In this document: piece after piece, positions 24,841-38,900 of the stretch
Numbering within the stretch: position 1 is the first letter of the stretch
Layout: each line of letters starts with the position of its first letter
From: Dipetalonema caudispina
Taxonomy: Eukaryota; Nematoda; Chromadorea; Rhabditida; Onchocercidae
DNA length: 64,000 nucleotides
Assembly: GCA_013365325.1 (NCBI GenBank)
Contig: JABVXV010000201.1
Span: forward strand, 1,288-65,287
Reading direction: 5' to 3'
Notes under the pieces: model-generated
Databases searched by the model: none
What the model saw: the letters and a program-made list of their open reading frames with translations, nothing else
Told to the model about the DNA's origin: nothing
Made by a program: the position numbers and the translations under genes

Positions 24841-27142
24841 ATATTATTTGAAATGAATTTTATTATAGGTCAATGAAGCTGATATCAACAATTCATGCGA
24901 AGCAATCTTTTATCATCACTATCATTAACACATACATAGATAGATATTCAAATTTAGATTGCTAATAAGAAGATAAGCCTTTCTTTCATTCCAACAAAAA
25001 TGTCAATGCTTTCATTTCTTTTACAGAGGTTTTTTTTTTTTTTTGGTGGCGCTTTTTTCATCAATGTTGGAAATGAAAAATGAAACGGAAACTTAAATAC
25101 TAAACTTAAAATATCTCTGATATATTCAAAAAGTCTCGTTTCCAATGATATAAGCAAAACAGCTGAATAATTGCTTATAAATAAATGATATCGCAAATAT
25201 TTTTTTTCTGTTCATCGTAACTAAATTTCACCAAAAATGTTAACTTCAAAAATTTGATGATCTAAATTTTTGTTAAAAAAAAAGGACGGATAAAAAATCT
25301 TCCACACTTTTTCGTTTTGCATGAATCCAATAAAATAATGAAATTTGTATTAATTCTATAAATAAGAGACTTTATTTCTATTGAAATTTTACGAATCAAA
25401 AATCCGATAGCGTTAAAAAACTTTTTAAAGTTTCATGGATCTTTTTTTTAACTTTCGAGTTTACAAATTAATCATTTCATGCATTCCATCTATAGAATTC
25501 ATAGAAATCAATCTGATAATTGGTAATTGTGTTTGTCTGTTTCTACTTGCTTTTTAATACTTTCATGTTCGATGCCTAAACCTTTGATAAATTAAAATTA
25601 ACGTTTAACTATCATCGCCAATGATTGATCGTTTATCATTTCACTTTTTTAAACTTCTACAATCATCTAAAATTTTTCATTCCTGATTAATCAAAGGTAT
25701 GCGAAGATACCAATGATGGATGAATAGTTTATATTGGGTGTACTCTTTTCCAGTTTTTTTTTCCTTCCATTGCATTTCTCCTTTTTTTATCTTTTCATTA
25801 ATTTCATTTAAAATATAGCCTTCAAATTTTTTGAAAAATAGCACGAAATATTTCAGGAAATTTATTTTGAAATTAATAAGTTTAAAAAAAATTGAAAAAT
25901 CAATTGAATTTAATTCTGTGCTTCTGTTGTTATATGCCAATTACAATCCCTTCTTATGGATTGATTATTGAATTGTTTAATTTTCAATCCATATTTTCAA
26001 GAATGTAATTGACATTTCTTCTGCGGAAGTTTTTATTTTCAATCTGATAATAATTATGCTTTTCGCAAAATTCTTCGTAGCCGATCACTCCTGTCATTTA
26101 TTTTAACCATCTTCTCACGTTCCGTACAATAGTGTGAGAAACCGTAAATGCACCATTTTCTACGAATGCAAACAAACTTCTGAAATTTTTTGTTGAGAAA
26201 AATTTGAAATCTTTATCAGAGAAAGATTAATGTTTCCAAATGAATAATGATTGGTACGTGGAATGGATACCAAAAATAGATGAAATAATTCGGTTTCTAT
26301 CAACTTATTTCTAACATTAAGAAAAAACAACAATTTCTACCGTGATTTGTCAATTATTCAACTCCAAAAGAAAAAATGCATTTCTGTGGTAACTTTTCAT
26401 ATAACCTTGCGTAATTATAATCAATTCTGTTTAGTTTTTACCGAAAAAAAAAAAAAAGGCTATTTTGACTAATTAACAACTGATACTGTTTCGGAAATTT
26501 TTCATCGATATGATTGAAAATCTACTGAAGATCGGCATCGTAAGATTTTGAGGAAATGGCGACATTCATATCTGGTTTTCAGCCATCACTCACCGAAAAA
26601 TATGTCGTTTCACTAAATTGATCATCCAATCAGTTGTTTTGGTTCATCAATTTAGGAGCACAAATAATTATCACGCTGATATTCACATAAATAAGAGAAG
26701 AAAAGGTCGAAAAATTCCCAAATAAATATTATTTCTTAATGACTGAAAAAAGTATCGGCCTGATGATATTTTTCCAGTACAAACATTTTCTTTTTCTCAT
26801 CCTCCTTCACCAATAGTTGGTACATATTTCTTTTCTAATAATTATTCCCACAGCTGAAGAAGAAATATATTTTTTGAATATTCCAAGCGTAAAATTTAAA
26901 ATTTGACTACAAATGATTTTAAGCAGAAAGTTTAAATTTGATCATATGTGTAATATGTTTTGTTTTTGAATAAGGTAAAATTAAAAAGTTAAAAAAATTA
27001 TTGTTTTCTTCCAGATTATCCTTCATTTTTATTGTTAGCAGTAATTATGAAATTTCAAGAGCCATATCAGTGATAATTTTAAAATTTTTGAAAAAAACAA
27101 AAAAAAATGACTTTTAAATTTTCTTTTCCATCGTATGTACAC

Positions 27143-27170
27143 ATACACACAGACAGACAGACATAAATGC
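27143..27170 (+). repeat. short ACAG microsatellite
   Basis: CACACAGACAGACAGACAT, followed by a TA-rich stretch. Confidence 0.7.
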
Positions 27171-27516
27171 ATATATAAATGTATAATACGTTAACACCAT
27201 TGCTCCAACAATTTAATGAGGTGGAAAGGAATGATGGCTTATCGATACATCTCAAAAAAGAGTCTTTTGGGGATCGGTGTAAAAGAACCTCAAACGATGT
27301 GTTACTTTTTACCAGATAAGAATGAATGAAAGAAGTTAATTCTTTTTCTTTCCTACTATCCTATAACTTCCCCGCCTTTCCCGTCTCTTAAAAGTTTTTC
27401 AATACTTTATACAATATTCTATCCTTTTGATTTCTCCCTCTATTGCTTAGATTATCTCTTTAGAAAAATGAGTGAAATATTTCGTTCATTTGTTGTCAGA
27501 AAAATATTCGTAAAAT

Positions 27517-27517
<1 letters not shown>

Positions 27518-27547
<30 letters not shown>
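27518..27547 (+). repeat. poly-A run, 30 A
   Basis: A second run of thirty A, by count the same length as the one at 23067. Confidence 0.9.
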
Positions 27548-27549
<2 letters not shown>

Positions 27550-29246
27550 AAAAAATTGGAGAAGAGAAACGTTAAAAAAAAAAGATTGTAAAAGAAAAGG
27601 GAATAAATATAATGGATAGAAGATTGGGCTCTTTTCGGAAATGCGGAGGAGGCGGGGGAGGGTAAAAGACAAGGCTATTATCGTATGCAGTTTATTGTAG
27701 TAGTACTACTATTATTGCTGATATTGGTGCTGTTGTGTTCTTAATGCTCTGTTTATTGAGTTCCTTTGATGATACCGACAAAAGGATTTCATAGTATATT
27801 CTCATCTTATATTGCATTTTAAAATTTAATTTTCAATATTTAAAGCTTAACATATTTGTTTTCCATAGTATTTTTTACAAAATATTTATTTTCACTTATT
27901 CTATCTCGAATTGATAATTTCAACATTATTGTGATAAGTGAAAATGACAACAATGAATTGTGACGAGAAGTATTTCATTAATGACTCTCGATGACTAAGC
28001 TTTATCGGAAAGTACTATAGAAATCATTGGTATTTACTTAATGTATCGCATGAATCGATAGTAGCTTGATGTATTTGTTGAACTAAACCGAATAGTTAAG
28101 GTCATGGCTAATTTTACCGTATTAATGTTTATCATTTGGAATATCATATCACTATCATATATATTACTGTTGTAGATATATAGTCCAAGCGGAGAAATGG
28201 TTTGGATAATTTGCCATTCATATATTTTGCTTTTAAATTTAAAATTTCATTTTTGTCGATTGATTTGCAAGTGCAGAGAAATTTCGGTGAGCACAATCGA
28301 TGATGTCCTTCTTAACCATTTCCTGTCCTTTGGGTCACTTTTAATCCTTTCTTCCCGCTAATATGCCATACTGTTTTAATAATTCAAAGATTTTCAGAAA
28401 GAAATAAACAAATCTATGTTGAAATTTATTAAAAAATTTAAACCTCCACGATTTAGTTGAATTTTCATTCCTTATTAAACTTCTACTTTTCAAGGTTTAT
28501 TTTAAAATTCTGCAAAAGTCGAGAAAAGTATTCTTCAGTCTTTTTTCGTTTTCTTTGCCTATACTTTTAATCGCTTCATTTATTAGCACATTCTAATTAA
28601 TGCGAATCAATTTATCAACAACAACAATAACAACTAGAAAAAATCTAATCATCCAATAAAATGGAGGAAAGTGAGACTACAATGGTTAATCGCAAGCAAA
28701 TAGATTGCTTTTGATTTAAATATGAAATGCTTTTGCTCTTTTCTTTGTTTATCAATCTTTCGAAAATATGCTTTGTTTAGAAGAGATTAAAAATGAAATT
28801 TGAAAAATGTGAAGCTTAAAGATTTGGTGAAGGGAATATTATCATTTTTCATTTGTGATTATTATTTATTAATAAGAAAGAAATAAGCAAAAAATGCATT
28901 TTATTTGTTTTACATGTTTATAAATTTTGCAAATTTCCCATTAAAGTATTTGAAATTTCTGTTAAGCTGCTTGAAATGAAATGCTAAGGGATAAATAAGG
29001 TTATAGAGAAAGAGAATGTCTGAGAAGAAGGTAAAGTGTTTACTGTAATTATTTCCCACATAATTATTCCTTTTAAGTCAGTAATAATAGAATCTTTTCC
29101 ACTAATTAACTAAAGCTCCCTAGATTTGTGGTGAATTTTAATAATAATTATAGCAGGGATAATTGCGGAAAAAATTTATTTCGAAATTTTCGTAAGATTT
29201 TTACAAAAGAAAAGAGAAAGGAAAAACGATTTAGTTTTATTTTTAG

Positions 29247-32200
29247 ATGCTTGAAAGATGTCAACATTATCCGGCCTCTATGAATCACTCTGCTAAATTA
29301 ATTCGTGGCACCTGTGAATTACCGGTAAAAATTATGCTTGAACTAATTTCTTGGAGTAAAAATCGTCCGAGAACAGCGAATAAGAATCTTAGTTTCATTG
29401 AAAAGATGCCAAATGAATTATTGGTTAAAATTTTCCTTTACTGTGATGATGCTGATTTTGCAAATTTACGTTTGCAGTGTACTCGATTCGATCAGGTAAA
29501 TGTTTTTCCGAGGCGTAAGGGAAATATCAAACAGTTTTCAAATCAGTCAAAAATTCTTAAAAAATAATCTTGATCCAGATTTGAGATTATAATATTTATA
29601 TGAAATGTAAAATTTAGAGCCAATAAATTTTGCATAGATTTAAGCTTCAGAAAAAAAAAAAAACACGGAGATTTCAGAAATTTGCTTTTATTGCTTTGTA
29701 AATTCTATTAAAATTAGATTCCGAAGTTTTTGGTTTTTAATTAATTTTAATAATCATTCCGAGGTTTCTTTTTTTGTTTTCTGACAGTAATCCTGAAATT
29801 TTGTTTGGAAGATCATTTCAGCTAATAACAACATGCGGTATTTTGTTAGTGAAACGTTACCGTCAACGTCTGGTGACGTGTTTGACGATAACTTATAATA
29901 CAAGCAATGATACATTTGTATTGGCAACATTTAAGAAAAGCCACTCAAATAAGAAAAATTCAATTGAAGTCTCACGTGCGGATGTTTTACGTGGATGTTA
30001 TCACAATCTCAGGTAAAAAATTGATTTTGTAGAACAATTACAAGTAAACGGTTTATCTCATTCCATGCGTCATTAAGTAATTCTTTCCGTTTGAAGAAAG
30101 TTATGTTCACTTTGCGGTGATCTTTTGAAATTGGCCTGCAATACAACCTTGACCTGAGAGATCACTCAAAGCCAACCTTCGATTATTTGATTCAAGGCCT
30201 TCTGATCAAGGATTTAGTGTCCTTCACTGCATTGCAAATGTAAAATACAATCGAATAACTTAGAAAATCCTTTGAAATGTTTGATGACGTAATTTATCTA
30301 AAATATATTTTTTACAGAGTTGTCTAAATGCAAGCAAACAATGTATTATCTATTTTCGATAACCTTACTTTTAATTATTTTCAGTTAAATCATTAAATAT
30401 TTTTGACTAATTTTCAGTTAATTATTTTAAAAAGAATGTGATTTTCTTTTTTGAATTCCACTTGCGCATTAATATTATATTTTTTGAAGGTACTGCTTTC
30501 GCCGATTCCGTGTTCTGGGCTTACAATTCTCCAATCTTTTTCTCTGTTCACGTACGCTGCGTTATTTCTGTGATTTACTATCCTGTTGTTCGGCTTTGGA
30601 ACCTAAAACACTTCGGTTATGTGATTGTTATGTAGCTGATCTACAACATGACGCACTAATGCGTTTAATGAATTTATGCTCCAAATATCTTATCGTCCTA
30701 TCATTTATAGTAAGTTTGTTTTTCTTTTCAATCAGAATTTCCAGAAATATTACGAACTTTTTGAGTGTAGAAATAAAATACGATGAATAAATATATGTTA
30801 TAAATTGAAGTTGAAAGAATTTTCAACCAGGTTTAATTAAATTTGATAGAATTATGGAACTGATTTAATTTGAAACTTGATTAGCTATTCCCAAAGCTAA
30901 ACATCAGTTCTATAATCTTAAAAATAGTTGGTTAAACTTAAAATTAAATTAATTGATTGAAATTATAGAAAGAGACTACATTTTTTTACCTTTACTTTTT
31001 TTTGCTGGTTACCGTTAGCCTGTTTATATTCTGAATGTAAGAAAAATGCAACTTTTATTAGACAACACTTTACTTTACTTTTCTATTTTTTAATACAATC
31101 CATATACTACATCTTGACGGGATTGAGAATGATCCTCATCTCGGTTAATTTGATCGGATCACCTAACTTTCGATAATATATATTTGGCAGGATTTTTCGT
31201 AGTTAAAGCCTAAAAAAAGCTTATGCTTATATTTTTACCGCACTTCAACGCGTAATTGATGCTGTATTACAATAAGAGATATTTAGATTAAAATCAAATA
31301 GTAAAATTTTCAAAAATGAAATCGAAAAAGAAATTAAATCAACATTTTAAACGATTTTCGTGAATCATTTCAGAATTTGTCCGGTGTTCGGCCATCATTA
31401 TTCCAAGATGATCTATTTCAAACAATTAACCGGAAAACATTGTATGTTTTAATGATTCAGTCGATTGATTTTCACATTTCGGTTCCAACCATCGAACAAC
31501 AACTTTCTCTCAGTGATTCGATCCTTCTTTGCTTGCCAAGTACTATGCGCAAAATTAAACTTGAAAAGTGTCGAAATATTACCGCTGAAGGTATCTGTGA
31601 TTATGTTGAGGTTAGTTGCTAATAATTTTTCTTTTGTAGAAAAATAATAGCAAATTTTGAGTAAAATTTTCAAAAATTGCGGAATATGTAATTATTTAAA
31701 TTATTTGGGAATAAAAAAATTCTACAAATATTTTTCCGTCCAACTTTCTCTTTATTTAATCCTGAAAAGTGTTGTTTTAATTCAAATAAAGTGTAGGATT
31801 TTACAGTGAAAAGTTTGAAAAATAAATTTATATAAACTAATTTTCAGCGTTATTTTAACAGTAAGGAGCATAGTGTTAAAGCTCATCATCGTTCAACGGA
31901 AATGGTTTTCCGACAATGCAAACAGTTAACAACTTCAGCATTTGAGAAAGCTGCTCAACTTCGACATATCTGTATTGATGGACAGGATCCGGATGGTGAA
32001 TATATCATGCACTGGGTTAAACGACGACAATATCATTTACGGCACACCAATTACAGAAAGGTAATGATATTTTATTTGTTGAATTTCTTCTTTTTTTAAT
32101 CAGCGTTAAAAAATTCCTAATACAACAAATAAATTTTAACGAGCTTTTATTACTTGATCTGATAATATTTAATCTATAAATATGACGAAAACTTCTCTAT

Positions 32201-32796
32201 TTCTGCTTAACATAAAAACAGAATAATTCCAAAGTCGAACAGTAGAATTAAAAGAGAATAAGGAGGAAAGGAAGAAACAGGACAAATTGTCAATTTTTCA
32301 TTCATCCGCTAAGGAGGACTTTTGATAATATCCTGATATGGAAGCAAGGATTCATTTTAATTGAAAAAGAAAAAATTGAGCATAATTAATTGGTTAAATT
32401 TAGAAATAATTTCAGTTAATAGCTATCGAAATTGATAGTCATCAACTTATCACACGAAGCGGTCTTTCATCACCAGCAACAATTGAAGAATTAACCCGAA
32501 ATTCGATGCATTCCATGCCATTCCTTAGCATTTCTCATTTGCATTCATCTGCTGCAGCTGCAGCTGCGGTTGCTGCTGGTGCTGCTGAACAAATCCTAAC
32601 ACCAGCCATAAATTCTGCTCGAATGGCCCGAAAATGGAACCGTGAACAGGACTGTATTATGGTGAAAACGGATAAACGATATCCGAAAGCACTGGATGAA
32701 CCCGTTTTCTTACAACCAATCATCAAAACAGCTAGTGTTATCCGTAGGGTAAATTATGCAAATCACATTCCTAATCGTTTTTCATTTCCACGATGA
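29247..32796 (+). CDS. F-box protein, unclassified (496 aa)
   Basis: Likely substrate adaptor of an SCF-type ubiquitin ligase. Exons 29247-29495, 29822-30012, 30490-30709, 31374-31610, 31848-32060 and 32416-32796 join in phase throughout. The F-box spans about residues 49-83, with LSFIEKMPNELLVKIFLYCD then LRLQCTRF matching the L-P-x-E-L-L-x-x-I-F core. Later exons are leucine-rich and cysteine-containing (LRRFRV-like and LEPKTLRLCDC stretches, LPSTMRKIKLEKCRNITAEG), suggestive of diverged leucine-rich repeats that would bind the substrate. Residues about 415-428 are almost all alanine, followed by a basic C-terminus. The ATG directly follows TTTATTTTTAG, a typical spliced-leader acceptor, which supports this start. 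I cannot name an orthologue; substrate unknown. Confidence 0.85.
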
Positions 32797-33000
32797 TTCA
32801 TTTCATGAAAAAGAGGACCGTACTGAGAATCGGAAATTCACTCTGATCCTTAACTGGATACATCCGGATAATATACTGTGCTTTAATTTTGCAAATGCCC
32901 GATATTTGCATTCTTCATAAACTTTATTTATCAATTATTCAGATGCCACTTGTCTTGATCTCATCAATTATGCTTCTCTTTTTTTCTTTTTTCCAGTTTC

Positions 33001-33006
33001 AATAAA
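33001..33006 (+). terminator. polyadenylation signal of the F-box gene
   Basis: AATAAA about 205 bp after the F-box stop codon, just after a pyrimidine-rich tract. Confidence 0.6.
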
Positions 33007-35794
33007 ACTTGTTATTTAATGGTTATGATTTGTCTCTCAGAACGGCTCAAAAATAAATTTTGGTCAAATTCTTATTTTATCAAACTATCAATGATAGTAA
33101 TATTATGGAAAAGATCATTGTTTGGTCTAATTTTTTGTTTCCAAACTTATTCTTTCTTTTCCCGTTCACTTCAGCAAATAACTAATAAATTTCAAAAATT
33201 TAAAATTCAGAAATTTATGACACTTTTTTTCCTCTTCTTTGCTCCCTTATCATTTTGCTACTTAGTGGAAATAACAAAATTGTAGTTAATTGTTAATATA
33301 GTACACGTGTATTGCGAAATACACAGCTTTCTAAAAATTTGTTAATAAATTTTCTGGTTTTAATAATTGATCGTAAGTGCTAATTTCAAATTTTACAAAT
33401 AGGGATAAGAATTTGAAGTTCTCCAAATCACGAAAAAAAGAAGAAGAATACCCTTAATATTTACTGATATATTAGAAAATCAGAATGAAAACGAAATTGT
33501 TAAATTATTATTCCTTTTTTATCTTTTATATCAAATAATTGAATATACAAAATAACGAGGAATTTATGTTTGGGAGGGAAAAAGGAAAGATGAAGAAGAA
33601 AAAAGGCATTTAATGAATGCGAATTTTAATGAAGAAAAAAATAAAATCTTTTTTTGACCAGAAAATAAAGAGTGAACTTATTTATCTGAACTGTAAAAAA
33701 AGCAAAGAAATGGACTGAAATGAACTACTTATTCATGGATAGAACTTTCAAAAATGATGAATGATAGTTGCATTTTTGGTTTTGAATTGAGAACGAAAAA
33801 AACAGCAATAATTCTTGGATTAGGATGATGGCGTTAGAAATTTGAATGTTATTTCATATGAGATGCAACAAACCTGCCATACTGCTCATTTAACTATTGC
33901 TGATAAATCCCGAGATATCGTGATAAATGCCTTCATACTTTCATACCAACAAAAAGAAATTGTTTTTTTTTTTTTCGCTATAATTCTTGCATTTAAAAAA
34001 ATATGTATATAAAGATCATTTCAAATCGCCGGTGTAATATGGACCAAAAACTAAAATAATGGATTAATTTTTGTATAAATCAAACTAATGCAATTTTGTT
34101 GGTTTTAAATTTAAATTTGGCTGATGAGTTTTTGTTAACGTAATTATACAAAATAACAGGAAGAAATTTTTCTTATGTATACTTATCATATGATGGAGTC
34201 AGAATTGCAGTGCAAAATAACATTCATTATTTGTTTCAAACAATTCATCACTTGTCTGTCATAGAAATTATTTAAATAAATATTCAAGCGACTTTTTTTT
34301 ACTCAATTTATTTAAAAAGAAAAAATAAAAAAAAATTTCATCAGCAATATATGTGTATATATGCACCGTTTACGAGCTAAAAAAACTATTTGGTAAATAC
34401 ATTTCAACTGAATAATAAATAGAAGTAAATTTTGTGAAGCTATAAAAATGATGCAAAATTTAAACATGATGCCATATCCCCCTTGAATGATGATTTCATC
34501 AATTATAGCTTACTTTAAATATATTTACTATCAAATTTTAATCAAATTAAGCTTGAAGTATTTGAGAAATAAATGAATTGGTAAGGAAGAAATCATATGA
34601 TTCAAGCTTGGAATATTTTAAGTGGACATATAGAGGAAATGAAAATGCTAGAACATTGATTAATATATTACATACTGATCAGCAATTCTATTGAAGGTAA
34701 TTAACCGATATGAGAATATACCAACTTTCAGAAAAATGATTCATAATTTCGCTTATTCTTGAACTTCTTTCAAATTCCTACAACGCTTTAAGAAACCAAT
34801 ATAAAATACAAGATCTCGGGACTTAAGCACAATTCGAGTGAAGCTTTCGAAATCTCGAAGTACATGTTCCGTAAAACTACAATTTCAAGTAACTACCTGT
34901 CACGATTGTCAACGATTATTCCGAAAAAATTAAAGATAGATGTGATCTCTCCCAAAATCTGCACATGCGAGATTTATGATGAATACTTATTTGTTCCTTC
35001 TGTTCCGGAAATCCAGAATTGAATCATCCTTTTATCTCGATTCCCGAAGTTTTCTATGCCAAATTCGTAAACCAGGCTATGCTGGTAATTCTGCGGTAGC
35101 AAACGTATTTGTCTACTGACCAGCAAAAAGAATGTTTATTTTGTTACGATGAACGATCATCATGGTTTTTCATAACAAATACAGTCAAAAAATAATTACA
35201 CTTTATGCATTTAAATTTATATACGGATTGATAACCGCAGGTATCCTTTGTGATGAATAATCATAATTGTTACTTATTTTTCATAATGATTATTACAGAT
35301 ACAATGACTACATTACATCTTACCGAAACAAAAGAAAAAAGGAGGAAGAAGGCATAAGTGGAGAAAAAAGAATGAAATGAAATTGTAACGATTTGGAAAG
35401 AAAAATTATACATATCGCTAAGGAAAAAAGCTCCAACTGTCACTAGAAAACCTACATGAAAACATAAACGGACGTAATAAGTCAGGAAACCTAACTGCGA
35501 TTCGAACGAAGTAGGAAGAAGCATGAATAAATCGCATTATACCAACAATGTATTCCGCTTAGCAGCGGTTGTAAAAAGTGAAATTGAATCGTATAAGTGA
35601 AGAATATGAACTGATTAATTAGTTGATTAAGACGAGATCTATAAATAGGTCATTCTTAGGTTTGATTAAATCAGGCAATACCCAAGAATGAATGAATGTA
35701 AAGTCATCAAGTAAGAACATCCATCAAAATGCCATTCACCAACACCCTTTATTTTCTTTAAATTAAAATGAATCAGAAATTAGACATGTTAAAC
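33007..35794. other. convergent intergenic region, no supported gene
   Basis: Lies between the 3' ends of the F-box gene (+) and the headcase gene (-). Open frames here are hydrophobic by-products of T-rich sequence and have no splice context. Confidence 0.55.
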
Positions 35795-35800
35795 TTTATT
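35795..35800 (-). terminator. candidate polyadenylation signal of headcase gene
   Basis: TTTATT on the plus strand reads AATAAA on the minus strand, 132 bp past the headcase stop. A second copy is at 35748-35753. Confidence 0.5.
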
Positions 35801-35932
35801 ACCAAATCTAGAAATTCGAAAAAAAATTTGAGTTCCGTAAAAATAAGTATGTTCAGTGAAATTTGAGTATTAAGATATAAGTCAATGTTTCATTTACATG
35901 GCGGATCCATAAATAATTTTGATCCAGAAGAT

Positions 35933-38900
35933 TTAAAGCAGTCCTGGAAGGTAGCTTTCCGCAATCAAAATTTCTCCAAGACGGAATGAACACCCAGCAA
36001 AGAGACTATAATAACCGGTTGATTCACCAGCAACGCCTTGGAGAACATCATCCTGAAAAATGCTCTCTGCAAAATGATCGAAAAGTTTATTTGAATTTCA
36101 AAGATTGTCAAATTAGTAATGATTACATCAGTAACGACATTTGTGGTAGGCAATTATCTACCGACAGCATTATAGATTATATTTTATCTTATAGGATCAA
36201 TATTTTGTTGCCTTTTTCATCGATTTTGAAAAGAGAAAGCGGAAAAAAATTAGTGATAAGACAATATTATTGTCTAGATCTCTGAAGACAAATACATTAT
36301 ACTACACATTGGACCTGAATTTACACTTCTAAAAAGTACTTTCTGTGATACCAGTTGACTATCATCTGAGAGTGAGCCGGATGGCGTCTCAGGCGGTGAT
36401 GGCAATATCGTCGAAAAATCGAGTGGACCAACTGCAAAAAAAATCAGTTTTATTAAAAACAGAGAAAATTTGTTTAGATTAAAAAATTAAAAGTTAAAAA
36501 ATTTAAAAGAGAAGAAAAAGCGAACCAAAGAATTCCGAATCGAAATGATAATAACTCCTGGATTCCGATGTGTCATCACTACTAACAGAACAATGTAACT
36601 GAAATTAACTTACAGGAATATCAGGTTTTCTGGAAAATATAGAGCAGAATGACGTGAATGCAAAAGCGCAGTATGTTGAGTATTATTTTATTTTTCATTG
36701 AGAGTTAAAATGCAACTTAATAAAGGTCTTTAATTACGCTCTAAAAATTTTCATAAAACTGCACATTTTTCATTATCACTTAAAATTTCCATTCCCATAA
36801 GCGTATAAAAGGCAGAATGTAAAACTTTAAAGTTTACCGAATTTTGTAAATCCTCAAATGGAAGAGAAACAGTCGAAGTATTTGTCGACAGTTCCATAGA
36901 GCCAAGTAGTGGATGAGTTTGAGAAGCATCAAAGTTTTGTATTGCCGCAGAGAAGGATAATGATCGTATACCATTTTCGACAACCTCGGCTTTAGGAAAC
37001 TAAAATAAAATTTCTGCACAGAAATTCCATAAATATTTCTTACTTCGCAAATTGTGGACATCCCACTACAATCCGTCTAAATTTCATCTCACAAACTAAA
37101 CAACTATATTAATAACAACCACAGATGTAACAAAGGCGTCGAAGAGTCAAGCATAATTCAAATTCCAAAATCATTTCCATTTTTTCAACTCGCAAATTCA
37201 TGCTTTTATTGTAGACTGCCTTTTAGTTTTAATAGTAATTTTCCTCTTTTTATTTCGTAATTGAATAAAATTCTTGAAACCCCAAACCACTCAGCCTATG
37301 GAAATTTTACTTGAAATATCAAGAGAACAAATGACAAACCAAAATACTTAACTGACAACGCTTACTTGACTTTCATTAAACACAAATCCTTTATCATTAT
37401 GTTTCATCACAGTGATTTCCGCATATGAAATCTTTCCATTGACCTTTTTCGAAATAAATGATTTTCTTTCCATAACAGCCGTTGGTGCAGGCGGTTTCTT
37501 CTGGGTCCATCCTAAAAATTGCACAACAAAAGGTGCGGAACTCCAAAGATATCCAAGAGATTCAGGAAAGTGTTTGGTCATTTATGCAGCACATATCAAC
37601 CGAACAAAATTATTTTATTCATTTCACCATCATTATTCAGAATCAGAACTCGAGAATTCCCTTTTCGTCTTCAATCAGAAAAAAATGGGTCATAAATCCT
37701 GATGGATGAGACAGGAATGAGTAAGTGTAGTCAGAAATTCTATGTCTACACAATTTCATGATTTCTGTTCTAAACCCTAGTCTCGGAAGAAACAAACATA
37801 TCACCGTATTCACTTTTTGTATTTCTTGACTCTGGATCACATTTCCCTCTACGGAATGTATGCGATACTGGTCGGCGCTAAAGTAATAAAATATAATTCT
37901 TGAAAACAAAAAGGAAAAAAAAGGAAATAAAATGTGGTCAACACCACAAATATATTATTAATAGGACAGAATTTGACATAGAAAGTTTCCAAATTTCGTA
38001 AAACTACGACTACAACCATATCAAATCGATCCATTTGTATAAAATGGAAGTTATTTACAACATAACTCGCCTAAAAGACATTGAAAGAGAGACAAAACAT
38101 TCTCTTCTACATCATCCTCTTCCGACAAAAACAACGAATAACAAACCTCGCTACCATGGTTGTATTTTGCGATAGACGATGATGCTGAAAGAGAGCTATC
38201 ACTGGGTGATATCGAGCGAAAGAAGGTGCTTTGTTTCTTGCTAAAAGCGCGCGATGCAACATCCATGAGATGAATTCCATTTTAAAAGAAAAAATTCGTT
38301 TTGAAGAAATACAATTTCTCTATCGTCACATTGAATTAACAAATTCATTCACAAAAAATAATAAGGGCCTTCTATGGTTTCTAAAAATTAGAACCATTGA
38401 AAAAGTATTTCTCCTATCATTCCAGTCATTTGTTTCTTTTTTTATCACATAATAGTGACCAACTTCCCATTTTTGGTACAATACTTATCGTTTTGAGTTG
38501 TTGCTACATTTGTTGAGCCAAAATTTAATCTTGGAAGATTTTTCTTTCCTTTTTTGGTTTTTGGCGGTGCTGTCGGTAATGGAGTTGCATTTTGATTAGC
38601 TACAAATGTGCCCATTATTATTTTTAAGTAAGTATTCAAAACTTCTTCATTCATTAATCTACTAAGAAATTATTTCATATTGAACCAGCACTACATCTTT
38701 TACTGTATCTCTAAACTACGTTTAGATGTGCATGCAGGCATTTTACAAGGAACCACTAATTACCACTCGTAATTACTTGTTAATGAGATGTGTTTTGAAT
38801 TATCTGCTGATGAGAAGTTTTCTTGATTAATGTCTATGTCCACAAAAACAGATATAGGAAAAATAAACCAGCACTAATCTTGAAACTAAATCTAAATTTT

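Larger units (their letters stand above)
18805..29246. other. 10.4-kb gene-poor AT-rich region
   Basis: No exon chain or conserved motif was found on either strand. Contents are simple: poly-A and poly-T runs, a GA run near 22830, a CCTTTT-type pyrimidine tract near 24765-24840, an ACAG microsatellite near 27143-27170, a G-rich run at 27645-27662 and a short GC-richer island at 24060-24230. It separates MMS19 from the F-box gene and may hold regulatory DNA of the latter. Confidence 0.5.

Noticed and set aside
35270..35524. 84-aa hydrophobic minus-strand open frame
   Set aside because: Hydrophobicity follows from T-rich sequence; no splice context or conserved motif.
37348..37581. Reading the headcase exon at 37511 in frame after a donor at 37776
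   Set aside because: That choice runs into a TGA after about 33 codons. Using the donor at 37805 restores a frame that continues through all later exons.
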